From positions 1 through 20,236 of the forward strand of contig JAQUZL010000022.1 of assembly GCA_028691385.1 (NCBI GenBank): DNA of 20,236 nt, given 5' to 3'. Of this stretch, positions 14,137 through 20,236 are shown one piece after another (position 1 is the first letter of the stretch; each line of letters starts with the position of its first letter). Source of the stretch: Oscillospiraceae bacterium. Lineage in GTDB: Bacteria > Bacillota > Clostridia > Oscillospirales > Oscillospiraceae. A model generated the notes under the pieces. It worked only from the letters and a program-made list of their open reading frames with translations. It was not told the DNA's origin and made no database searches. The translations under genes were made by a program, and so were the position numbers.

Positions 14137-14155
14137 GGAATGATGAAATCATTCC
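14137..14155. repeat. Short palindrome in the hsp20 leader
   Basis: GGAATGAT-GAA-ATCATTCC, an 8-bp perfect stem with a 3-nt loop. Its core ATGATGAAATCAT is identical to the centre of the 13-bp stem hairpin at 3603-3631. Confidence 0.75.
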
Positions 14156-14170
14156 ATGGGACTCGCTTCC

Positions 14171-14202
14171 TTTCGCTTTCTTTGTCTTTATGATAAGCGA
14201 AA
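14171..14202. repeat. Inverted repeat upstream of hsp20
   Basis: TTTCGCTT (14171-14178) and AAGCGAAA (14195-14202) are perfect 8-bp arms around 16 bp. On the minus strand they enclose TATCAT, a possible -10 for hsp20, so this could be an operator or a leader hairpin. Confidence 0.45.
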
Positions 14203-14245
14203 TTTGTGAAAAAAGTTTGAACAGAAAATGAAACGATTGAGAATT

Positions 14246-14272
14246 TTAGCACTCCGACAAAACGAGTGCTAA
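14246..14272. promoter_or_regulatory. CIRCE operator (HrcA binding site)
   Basis: A perfect match to the consensus TTAGCACTC-N9-GAGTGCTAA. HrcA binding here would repress transcription into hsp20 on the minus strand. The half-site also reads TGCTAAAAT on the minus strand, usable as an extended -10 (inference). The element ends three bases from the stop codon of the CoA-transferase gene. Confidence 0.95.
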
Positions 14273-14274
14273 AA

Positions 14275-15573
14275 TCACCAGAGCATCAGCTTCTCCGCCT
14301 GCTGGCGCAGCGCCTCGCGAAAGTCCGGATGGGACACGGCGATGAGGTTGCGCACGCGCGTGCGCACCGAGCGGTCACGCAGCGGCGCGACGCCATATTC
14401 GGTGATCACATAGTCTGCGACGTTTCGGGAGATCGACACCACCGCGCCGGGGGTGAGCTGCGGCACGATGCGCGAAACGGCGCCGCCTTTGGCGGTGGAG
14501 GAGATGGCGATAATGCCGCGGCCGCCCTTGGCGTGATACGCGCCATAGGCAAAGTCCGACGCGCCGCCGGTGCCGGAATACTGCCGCGAGCCGATGCTCT
14601 CGGAGCAAATCTGGCCGGTGAGGTCAATTTGTAAGGCGGTGTTGACGGATACCATGTTGTCATTCTTTGCAATGTTGAACGGATCGTTGGTATAGGCTGC
14701 GCGTTTCATTTCAAAGAGCGGATTGTCCGCCATCAGCGCATAAAGCGCCGGGTCGCCCCAGGCGAAGGCGGCGACGCACTTGCCGGGATGGAAGTTCTTG
14801 CGGGCATTGGTGATGACGCCTGCGCGGATTAGCTTGCCCATGGAGGCGGTGATCATCTCCGTGTGCACGCCAAGATCCCGCTTGTGCATCAGCGCTTCGC
14901 CCACCGCGCCCGGCATGCCGCCGATGCCCAGCTGGATGCAGTCGCCATCGTGGATCAGCTCGGCGACGTACTGCGCAATCTGCCGCTCGGTGGGCGAGGC
15001 GGGCGTCGGCGGCGCGCAGGGCGTCGGGCGGTCGTCCACCTCGTAAAGGTAGGTCGCGCATTCAATGGACACGCCGGTGTCGCCGCAGGTGCGCGGCATG
15101 TCCTTGTTGACCTCGAAGATCACCGTGTCGGCGCATTCCAGCCATTCCAGCGACGCTTCCAAATCGAAGGCGATGTAGACCTTTCCGTTTTCATCCATGG
15201 GCGAAACGGTGCAGCAAAACACCGTGGGTCTGGCTGCGCGGATCGTTCCCTGCGCCACAGAGTGCAGGTTCAGCGGCACAAAGGAAAACCGGCCGCTGTC
15301 ATGCCCTTTGCGGCTGTCCGCGTTATAGAAAAACGAAAGAATATCAATGCTGCCCTGCAGGGAATTGTCCAGCATGACCGGATAATGATCCATCATCATC
15401 ATGGTCCACAGGCGCACATCCTTCACGCGCGGCGCAATGTGGTGGAGATTTTGCAGGAATCGGGTCGGTTCATTTCCATAGATACTCGTTGCGATGCAGT
15501 CGCCGTCGCGAATCAGCGCAAGCGCGCCGTCCAGCGTGCCGCGCCGGGCATTGTAAGCGTCTTGAAAGGACAT
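14275..15573 (-). CDS. Acyl-CoA:carboxylate CoA-transferase (4-hydroxybutyrate/butyryl/acetyl-CoA type)
   Basis: A 432-residue protein of the acetyl-CoA hydrolase/transferase family, full length for the 4-hydroxybutyrate and butyryl-CoA:acetate CoA-transferase group. It moves CoA between acyl-CoA and a free acid such as acetate through a glutamyl-CoA intermediate. The likely catalytic glutamate is E239 in VHTEMIT. Other family motifs are TVSPMDENG (122-130), the oxyanion/CoA loop GIGGMP (216-221) and ESIGSRQYSGTGG. The natural acid cannot be decided from sequence alone. The start is ATG 15573 with GGAGG seven bases upstream. It is divergent from a LysR regulator, and a well-spaced promoter lies between them, so the LysR protein is the likely regulator (inference). 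Confidence 0.88.
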   Translation of the reverse strand: MSFQDAYNARRGTLDGALALIRDGDCIATSIYGNEPTRFLQNLHHIAPRVKDVRLWTMMMMDHYPVMLDNSLQGSIDILSFFYNADSRKGHDSGRFSFVPLNLHSVAQGTIRAARPTVFCCTVSPMDENGKVYIAFDLEASLEWLECADTVIFEVNKDMPRTCGDTGVSIECATYLYEVDDRPTPCAPPTPASPTERQIAQYVAELIHDGDCIQLGIGGMPGAVGEALMHKRDLGVHTEMITASMGKLIRAGVITNARKNFHPGKCVAAFAWGDPALYALMADNPLFEMKRAAYTNDPFNIAKNDNMVSVNTALQIDLTGQICSESIGSRQYSGTGGASDFAYGAYHAKGGRGIIAISSTAKGGAVSRIVPQLTPGAVVSISRNVADYVITEYGVAPLRDRSVRTRVRNLIAVSHPDFREALRQQAEKLMLW

Positions 15574-15646
15574 AGAGCAGCCTCCAAATCACAGGTCTTT
15601 GCCGCGCGCAGGCGCGGTACAAAGGCGAAAAAGGTAGATTTTTGTT

Positions 15647-15675
15647 ATTCTACCATAAATCCGCACGTGGCTCAA
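15647..15675 (-). promoter_or_regulatory. Promoter of the CoA-transferase gene with overlapping inverted repeat
   Basis: On the minus strand TTGAGC (15675-15670), a 17-bp spacer and TAGAAT (15652-15647). An inverted repeat, GGTAGA (15633-15638) and TCTACC (15649-15654), covers the -10 and the expected start of transcription, a usual place for a repressor site. Confidence 0.6.
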
Positions 15676-15742
15676 TCGTTTTGACAAAATTTCGGCGCGC
15701 AGGCGGCCGTCCGGGAAAGAATGGCGGCAGAACCCAATATTT

Positions 15743-15788
15743 TGTGCCTAAATTGTGCGAAATGTGCAATATGTAGTAAAAAATGCAC
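15743..15788. promoter_or_regulatory. Candidate operator: repeated TGTGC motifs
   Basis: TGTGC occurs at 15743, 15754 and 15763, followed by the inverted TGCAC at 15784-15788. The 9-11 bp spacing places the direct copies about one helical turn apart. Position between divergent lysR and CoA-transferase promoters fits a LysR-type binding region. Confidence 0.35.
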
Positions 15789-15818
15789 AGATGTTCTACT
15801 GGAAAAATGCCAGAAACA

Positions 15819-15827
15819 TGTTATAAT
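15819..15827 (+). promoter_or_regulatory. Extended -10 promoter of the LysR gene
   Basis: TGTTATAAT (15819-15827), a perfect TATAAT with the TGn extension. The -35 at 17 bp (CTGGAA, 15799-15804) is weak. Confidence 0.55.
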
Positions 15828-15870
15828 CAAAATATCTATGTTGAAAAAGCGGCGGGAGGGGGATGCGGCG

Positions 15871-16776
15871 ATGGACATTCGTGGACTGGAATATTTCGTG
15901 AGTACCACGGAATGCATGAGTTTCACCCAGGGCGCAAAAAAATGCTATATCACCCAAACCGCCATGAGCCTGCACATTGCCAAGATGGAAGAAGAGCTTG
16001 GCTTCCGCCTGTTTGACCGCGGGAAACGGAAAATTGCAATGACGCCGGCGGGCAAGCTGTTTTACGAATACGCAAAAAACGCGCTCAATGAGTATCACGC
16101 GGCCGTGTCCGAGTGCCGCAAAACCGCCGAGGGCGTGGAGGGCAGTCTGTGTGTGGCCATGGTGTCGAGTCTGGAGAGCAATATGCTGCTGCCGACACTG
16201 CGCCATTTTCAGGAAACCTATCCCAACATTCAGCTGGAAATTCGCACGATGACCATGGATAATCTGGCGGCTGCAAGCCATATCTATGGCATTGATGTGC
16301 TGCTGCTGTGGACAAACCGCGTGGTGAGCTTGCAGGGTATGGACGCGGTGCGGTTTCAGGCCTGTCCCACCGGCGTTGCCATGCGAAAGCGCAATCCGTT
16401 GGCGGAAAATGAGATGCTGACGGTGCCCATGCTGGAAACGGAGAAAATGGTGCGCCTTGGCGCGGGGCAGCTGTCCGCGCGGTTTGGCGATCCGGTGGTG
16501 AGCTACCTGCACAATAATCTTCGTGCCCGCGGGAACTATAAGGTGGCTTCGGTGGACGAGGCCATCATGTCGGTGGAGCTGAATTCCGCGGTGGCGCTGC
16601 TGCCGATGAAGGCGGAAGCCTATCTGCCGCTGGATATGACCATGCGCAAGATTTTGTGCGATGTGGATATGCGTCAATATTTGACGGCGGTGCACCGCGC
16701 GAGCAGTTCCAATCAGGTGCTGCGGCTGTTTCTGGATTATCTGCGCCAGACCGGCGGCGAACCGGAAGAATCATAA
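15871..16776 (+). CDS. LysR-type transcriptional regulator
   Basis: A 301-residue regulator of standard LTTR length. The N-terminal winged helix-turn-helix (1 to about 60) shows MDIRGLEYFVSTTECMSFTQ, ITQTAMSLHIAKMEEELGF and LFDRGKRKIAMTPAGKLFYEYA. The effector-binding domain runs from about residue 90 to the end (GSLCVAMVSSLESNMLLPTL; then LEIRTMTMDNLAAA). The ligand is unknown. The start is ATG 15871 with GGGAGGGGG upstream; earlier in-frame starts such as ATG 15838 would overlap the ribosome binding site and add residues unlike the family. It is divergent from the CoA-transferase gene, which it probably controls along with itself, and convergent with hydA. Confidence 0.92.
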   Translation: MDIRGLEYFVSTTECMSFTQGAKKCYITQTAMSLHIAKMEEELGFRLFDRGKRKIAMTPAGKLFYEYAKNALNEYHAAVSECRKTAEGVEGSLCVAMVSSLESNMLLPTLRHFQETYPNIQLEIRTMTMDNLAAASHIYGIDVLLLWTNRVVSLQGMDAVRFQACPTGVAMRKRNPLAENEMLTVPMLETEKMVRLGAGQLSARFGDPVVSYLHNNLRARGNYKVASVDEAIMSVELNSAVALLPMKAEAYLPLDMTMRKILCDVDMRQYLTAVHRASSSNQVLRLFLDYLRQTGGEPEES

Positions 16777-16811
16777 AACGCGCTCCAAACAACGGTTTGG
16801 AGCGCGTTTTT
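16775..16811. terminator. Bidirectional terminator between lysR and hydA
   Basis: A 16-bp perfect stem (16775-16790 with 16795-16810) with an AACG loop and T5 after it. It overlaps the lysR stop codon and ends just before the hydA stop on the other strand. Confidence 0.93.
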
Positions 16812-16812
16812 G

Positions 16813-18561
16813 TCAGTATTCGTTGCGCCGACGCTTGATGTAGGTGGTGTGCAGCAGGCTGTGGGCGCGATAGCTGCCGGGCTTGCTCAGGTAGTTCTTA
16901 TACAGTGCCTTCACATCGGGATTCTCATAGGAATTGCGCAGGGGATTGCCCTTGTCGATGGCATAGAGCACCGCCGTGCGCGCTTCCCGGACGTCCGTAA
17001 AATTGCGGATGGTGTAGGGAACCTGCGGCTGGCCCCCGCCATTTACGCAGCCGCCGGGACAGCCCATGATTTCAATGAACTGATAGTCCGCCTTGCCGCT
17101 TTTCACCTGCTCCATCAGCGCGCGCGCGCTGCCAAGCCCCGACGCCACGGCAACTTTCAGCTGCTGCTCGCCAAGGGTGTAGGTGGCCTGCCGGACGCCG
17201 TCGAGTCCGCGTACCTGCGAAAAATCGGCGGCGGGCGCGGGCTGCCCGGTCAGCGTATAGGCGGCCATGCGCAGCGTCGCTTCGGCAATGCCGCCCGCTG
17301 CGCCGAAGAGCATGCCCGCACCGGTGCCGGCGCGGATGGGCGTGTCATAGGCTTCGCCCGCCAAATCGCAAAAGCGAATCCCGGCGCGGCGAATCATGCG
17401 GGCCAGCTCCCGGGTCGTGAGGGCATAGTCCACGTCCGGCATGCCGTTTGCGGCCTCGTCAGGGCGATGAATTTCAAACTTTTTTGCGGTGCACGGCATG
17501 ATGGAAACCATGACGATGCGCTGCGGGTCAATGCCGACCTTCTCCGCCCAGCAGCTTTTTGCCACCGCCCCGGTCATCTGCTGGGGCGATTTGCAGGTGC
17601 TCAGATGCTCCGTCATCTCCGGGTAAAAGTGCTCGCAGAACTTGACCCAGCTGGGGCAGCAGGCGCTAATCACCGGCAGCTTGCCGCCATCGTGCAGCCG
17701 CGCGAGCAGCTCTGCGGCGGCTTCCATCACATTGAGATCTGCGCCGAAGCTGGTGTCAAACACGCGGTCAAAGCCCAGCCGCCGTAGCGCGGCTGCCAGC
17801 TTGCCCTGCACGTCTGTGCCGATGGGCAGGCCAAACGCCTCGCCAAGGGATGCGCGCACCGCCGGGGCGGTCTGCACAAGAACCACCTTACCGGGATCGT
17901 TGATGGCGTCAAAAACCTGATCAATCTGTGATTTTTCCGTCAGCGCGCCGGTGGGACAGACGGCAATGCACTGCCCGCAGTGGCAGCAGTTGGTCGTGCC
18001 AAGCCCCAGCTTGAAGGGACTGCTCACGTTGGTGTTGAAACCGCGGCCGTTTGCGCCGATGGCGCCGATGGACTGCACCTGCGTGCACACTGCCACACAG
18101 CGGTGACAGAGAATGCACTTGGAGTTGTCGCGAATCATATGCGGCGCGGTTTCGTCCGGCTGGGACGGCGTTTTTGCACCGGCATAGCGGTCCACGGCGT
18201 CCACGCCATACTGCCGGCAAAGCGCCTGCAGCTCGCAGGTGCCGTTGCGATTGCAGCTTAAGCAGTCGCAGTTGTGGTTGGACAGCAGCAGCTGCAAGGT
18301 CTTTTTGCGTGCTTCCAGCACCCGCGGCGTGCGGGTGAAAACCTCCATGTTGGGGGAAACGGGGTAGTTGCAGGCGGTGATCAGCGACTTTGCGCCCTTG
18401 ACCTCCACCACGCAAATGCGGCACGCGCCGATTTCGTTCAGCCCCTTCATATAGCACAGCGTCGGAATATCGATGGCAGCGCTGCGCGCGGCCTCTAAAA
18501 TGGTACTGCCCGCCGGTACGCTGACCGCACGGCCATTGAGCTTGATGGTAATATTGTCCAT
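16813..18561 (-). CDS. hydA: [FeFe]-hydrogenase catalytic subunit HydA/HndD
   Basis: A 582-residue [FeFe]-hydrogenase, the length of HydA subunits of trimeric or tetrameric NAD-dependent electron-bifurcating enzymes. The N-terminal [2Fe-2S] domain has C36, C47, C50, C64. The His-Cys [4Fe-4S] site has H96, C100, C103, C109. The two-cluster ferredoxin domain has C149/C152/C155/C159 and C192/C195/C198/C202. The H-cluster motifs are L1 ISACCPSW (C301 as proton-transfer cysteine, C302 as ligand), L2 MPCTAKKFE (C357) and L3 EIMGCPGGCVNGGGQP (C501, C505). It evolves H2 from NADH plus reduced ferredoxin, or runs in reverse, in the cytoplasm. The start is ATG 18561; its GGGGG site lies next to the hydB stop, so translation is probably coupled. 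The small subunit (NuoE-like) is not in the window. Confidence 0.96.
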   Translation of the reverse strand: MDNITIKLNGRAVSVPAGSTILEAARSAAIDIPTLCYMKGLNEIGACRICVVEVKGAKSLITACNYPVSPNMEVFTRTPRVLEARKKTLQLLLSNHNCDCLSCNRNGTCELQALCRQYGVDAVDRYAGAKTPSQPDETAPHMIRDNSKCILCHRCVAVCTQVQSIGAIGANGRGFNTNVSSPFKLGLGTTNCCHCGQCIAVCPTGALTEKSQIDQVFDAINDPGKVVLVQTAPAVRASLGEAFGLPIGTDVQGKLAAALRRLGFDRVFDTSFGADLNVMEAAAELLARLHDGGKLPVISACCPSWVKFCEHFYPEMTEHLSTCKSPQQMTGAVAKSCWAEKVGIDPQRIVMVSIMPCTAKKFEIHRPDEAANGMPDVDYALTTRELARMIRRAGIRFCDLAGEAYDTPIRAGTGAGMLFGAAGGIAEATLRMAAYTLTGQPAPAADFSQVRGLDGVRQATYTLGEQQLKVAVASGLGSARALMEQVKSGKADYQFIEIMGCPGGCVNGGGQPQVPYTIRNFTDVREARTAVLYAIDKGNPLRNSYENPDVKALYKNYLSKPGSYRAHSLLHTTYIKRRRNEY

Positions 18562-18573
18562 AATGATGCCCCC

Positions 18574-20236
18574 TTACTGCTTGGAAACCGCGCCGAAATG
18601 GCACAGCAGCTGACACGAGCCGCATTTGACACAGCGGTTGGAGTCGATGGTATGCGGCCGCTTGACAAGGCCGGTGATGGCGCCGGCCGGGCAGGTGCGG
18701 GCGCAGAGCGTGCAGCCGCGGCACTTGGCCGGGTCGATGGTATAGACCAGCAGATCCTCACAGACGCGCGCGGGGCATTTTTTGTTCACGATATGCGCGA
18801 GGTATTCCTCCCGGAAGCAGCGGATGGTGGACAGTACCGGATTGGGCGCGGTCTGACCAAGGCCGCACTGGGCGTTGTCCTTAATGTAGGCGCCCAGCTC
18901 CTCCAGCTCCTTGAGATCCTGCAAGGTGCCGTCACCCGCTGTGATTTTCTCCAGAATCTCCAGCATCCGCTTGGTGCCGATGCGGCAGGGGGCACATTTT
19001 CCGCAGGATTCATCCACGGTGAAGCCCAGAAAGAACTTGGCAATGTCCACCATGCAGGAGTCGCTGTCCATGATAATGAGGCCGCCGGAGCCCATCATTG
19101 CGCCGATCGTGTCGAGGTTGTCATAGTCGATGGGAACGTGGGTCTTGTCGGCGGGAATGCAGCCGCCGGACGGGCCGCCGGCCTGCACAGCCTTGAAAAT
19201 TTTCCCATTTGGGATACCGCCGCCGATGTCCTCCACAATTTCATCCAGTGTTGTGCCCAGCGGAATCTCCACCAGACCCGCGTGATGAATTTTGCCGCCC
19301 AGCGTGAACACCTTGGTGCCCTTGGAGGTTTCGGTGCCCATGGAGTTGAACCAAACTGCGCCGTTGGCGATGATTTGCGGCACATTGGAGAGCGTTTCGA
19401 CATTGTTGAGCACGGTGGGCTTGCCAAAAAGCCCCTTCGCGGTTGGAAACGGCGGCCGCGGCATCGGCTCGCCGCGTTTGCCCTCCATCGAGCTGATGAG
19501 GGCGGTTTCCTCGCCGCAGACAAACGCGCCCGCGCCAAGGCGCAGGTCAATATGGAAGCGGAAGCTGCTGCCCATCACATGGTCGCCCAAAAGACCGTAC
19601 TGCCGTGCTTGGGCAATGGCGACGCGCAGATGCTTGACCGCCAGCGGATACTCCGCGCGTACATAGAGATAGCCCTGATCCGCGCCAATGGCATAGCCCG
19701 CGATGACCATGGCCTCCAAAATGGCATGGGGATCGGATTCCAGAATGGAACGATCCTTGAACGCGCCGGGATCGCCCTCGTCGGCGTTGCAGCAGATGTA
19801 CTTTTGAATCATGCCCCGCCGGTCGGCGGCGGCGCGCCACTTTTCGCCGGTGAGAAATCCCGCCCCACCGCGTCCACGCAGACCGGACGCGGTGATTTCC
19901 GCAATCACTGCGTCCGGCGTCATGCCGGTCAGCGCTTTGCCCAGCGCCTGATAGCCGCCCCGGGCAATGTACTCGTCAATATTTTCCGGATTGATGATGC
20001 CGCAGTTGCGCAGCGCAATGCGGAACTGCCGGTTATAGAACGGCAGATCCTCCAGCGCGGTAATTGGCGCGTCGTCGTCCAGTTCTTTGGCGGTTTCCAT
20101 GCAGGTGAGTGTGTATTTGCCCAGCGGCTTGCCGCCCAAAAGATGCTTTTTTGCAATCTCGGTGGCCTTTTTCGCATTCATCAGCACATAGGTGATTTTC
20201 GGTTTGCCCGGCGCCATGACCTCCACCACCGGCTCA
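18574..20236 (-). CDS. hydB: NADH-binding hydrogenase subunit HydB/HndC (NuoF-like), 5' truncated
   Basis: The frame is open to the right edge, so the start and most of the N-terminal thioredoxin-like [2Fe-2S] domain are missing; about 554 codons remain. FMN and NADH binding are shown by GLRGRGGAGFLTGEKW, NADEGDPGAFKDR and GAFVCGEETALISSMEGKRG. The N3-type [4Fe-4S] site follows as ESCGKCAPCRIGTKRM. The C-terminal ferredoxin module has CRGCTLCARTCP and CVKCGSCQLLCH. This arrangement is that of HydB/HndC, which takes electrons from NADH and, with HydA, couples them to ferredoxin. The stop is TAA at 18576-18574, 12 bp before the hydA start codon, so the two are in one operon. NuoF of complex I or an NAD-dependent formate dehydrogenase subunit are related alternatives, but the adjacent hydA settles the role. 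Confidence 0.95.
   Translation of the reverse strand, partial: EPVVEVMAPGKPKITYVLMNAKKATEIAKKHLLGGKPLGKYTLTCMETAKELDDDAPITALEDLPFYNRQFRIALRNCGIINPENIDEYIARGGYQALGKALTGMTPDAVIAEITASGLRGRGGAGFLTGEKWRAAADRRGMIQKYICCNADEGDPGAFKDRSILESDPHAILEAMVIAGYAIGADQGYLYVRAEYPLAVKHLRVAIAQARQYGLLGDHVMGSSFRFHIDLRLGAGAFVCGEETALISSMEGKRGEPMPRPPFPTAKGLFGKPTVLNNVETLSNVPQIIANGAVWFNSMGTETSKGTKVFTLGGKIHHAGLVEIPLGTTLDEIVEDIGGGIPNGKIFKAVQAGGPSGGCIPADKTHVPIDYDNLDTIGAMMGSGGLIIMDSDSCMVDIAKFFLGFTVDESCGKCAPCRIGTKRMLEILEKITAGDGTLQDLKELEELGAYIKDNAQCGLGQTAPNPVLSTIRCFREEYLAHIVNKKCPARVCEDLLVYTIDPAKCRGCTLCARTCPAGAITGLVKRPHTIDSNRCVKCGSCQLLCHFGAVSKQ

Noticed and set aside
14067..14252. A 61-codon minus-strand frame upstream of hsp20
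   Set aside because: It lies in the hsp20 leader between CIRCE and the gene and overlaps the hsp20 start out of frame. It has no good ribosome binding site.

Overview
The window looks like a chromosomal segment of a GC-rich, anaerobic Bacillota of class Clostridia, most likely Oscillospirales (inference). Supporting signs are an [FeFe]-hydrogenase HydA with its NuoF-like partner HydB, S-layer-homology (SLH) surface proteins, a CIRCE heat-shock operator, GGAGG-type ribosome binding sites with some TTG starts, a high-molecular-weight rubredoxin-like protein and a family-1 CoA-transferase. No phage, insertion sequence, CRISPR, rRNA or tRNA was recognised. Both ends cut a gene: larC on the left and hydB on the right.

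Layout. 1-694: 3' part of larC (nickel-pincer cofactor synthesis). 763-1923: aldo/keto reductase with a C-terminal 2x[4Fe-4S] module. 1962-2342 (-): RidA. 2475-3431: fusion of a degenerate flavodoxin-like domain and a PNPOx-like flavin domain. 3432-3822: gene-free stretch with a compound palindromic repeat, two identical 65-bp copies 125 bp apart. 3823-5484: 7TM-receptor diguanylate cyclase. 5485-5854: gene-free stretch with a terminator and a strong promoter. 5855-9640: secreted M14 metallopeptidase with three SLH repeats. 9807-10970 (-): class I/II aminotransferase, divergent from 11135-12883, a secreted NlpC/P60 protein with SLH repeats. 12996-13598 (-): flavin reductase-rubredoxin fusion. 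13657-14079 (-): Hsp20, with a perfect CIRCE operator upstream. 14275-15573 (-): 4-hydroxybutyrate/butyryl-type CoA-transferase, divergent from 15871-16776, a LysR regulator. 16813-18561 (-): HydA. 18574-window end (-): HydB.

How the genes may work together. Three themes recur. The first is anaerobic redox and fermentation: bifurcating hydrogenase, CoA-transferase, Fe-S aldo/keto reductase, flavoprotein and Hrb-like protein. The second is the cell surface and signalling: two SLH-anchored enzymes and a membrane diguanylate cyclase. The third is stress: Hsp20, Hrb and RidA. Gene ends are closed by strong, mostly bidirectional hairpin terminators, and several intergenic regions hold recognisable sigma-A-type promoters.

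The most unusual item is the palindromic repeat cluster at 3497-3686. Degenerate relatives or shared modules appear at about 5524-5560, 9660-9721 and 14137-14155. No clearly new multigene system was found. All functional names rest on motif reading; no database search was possible.
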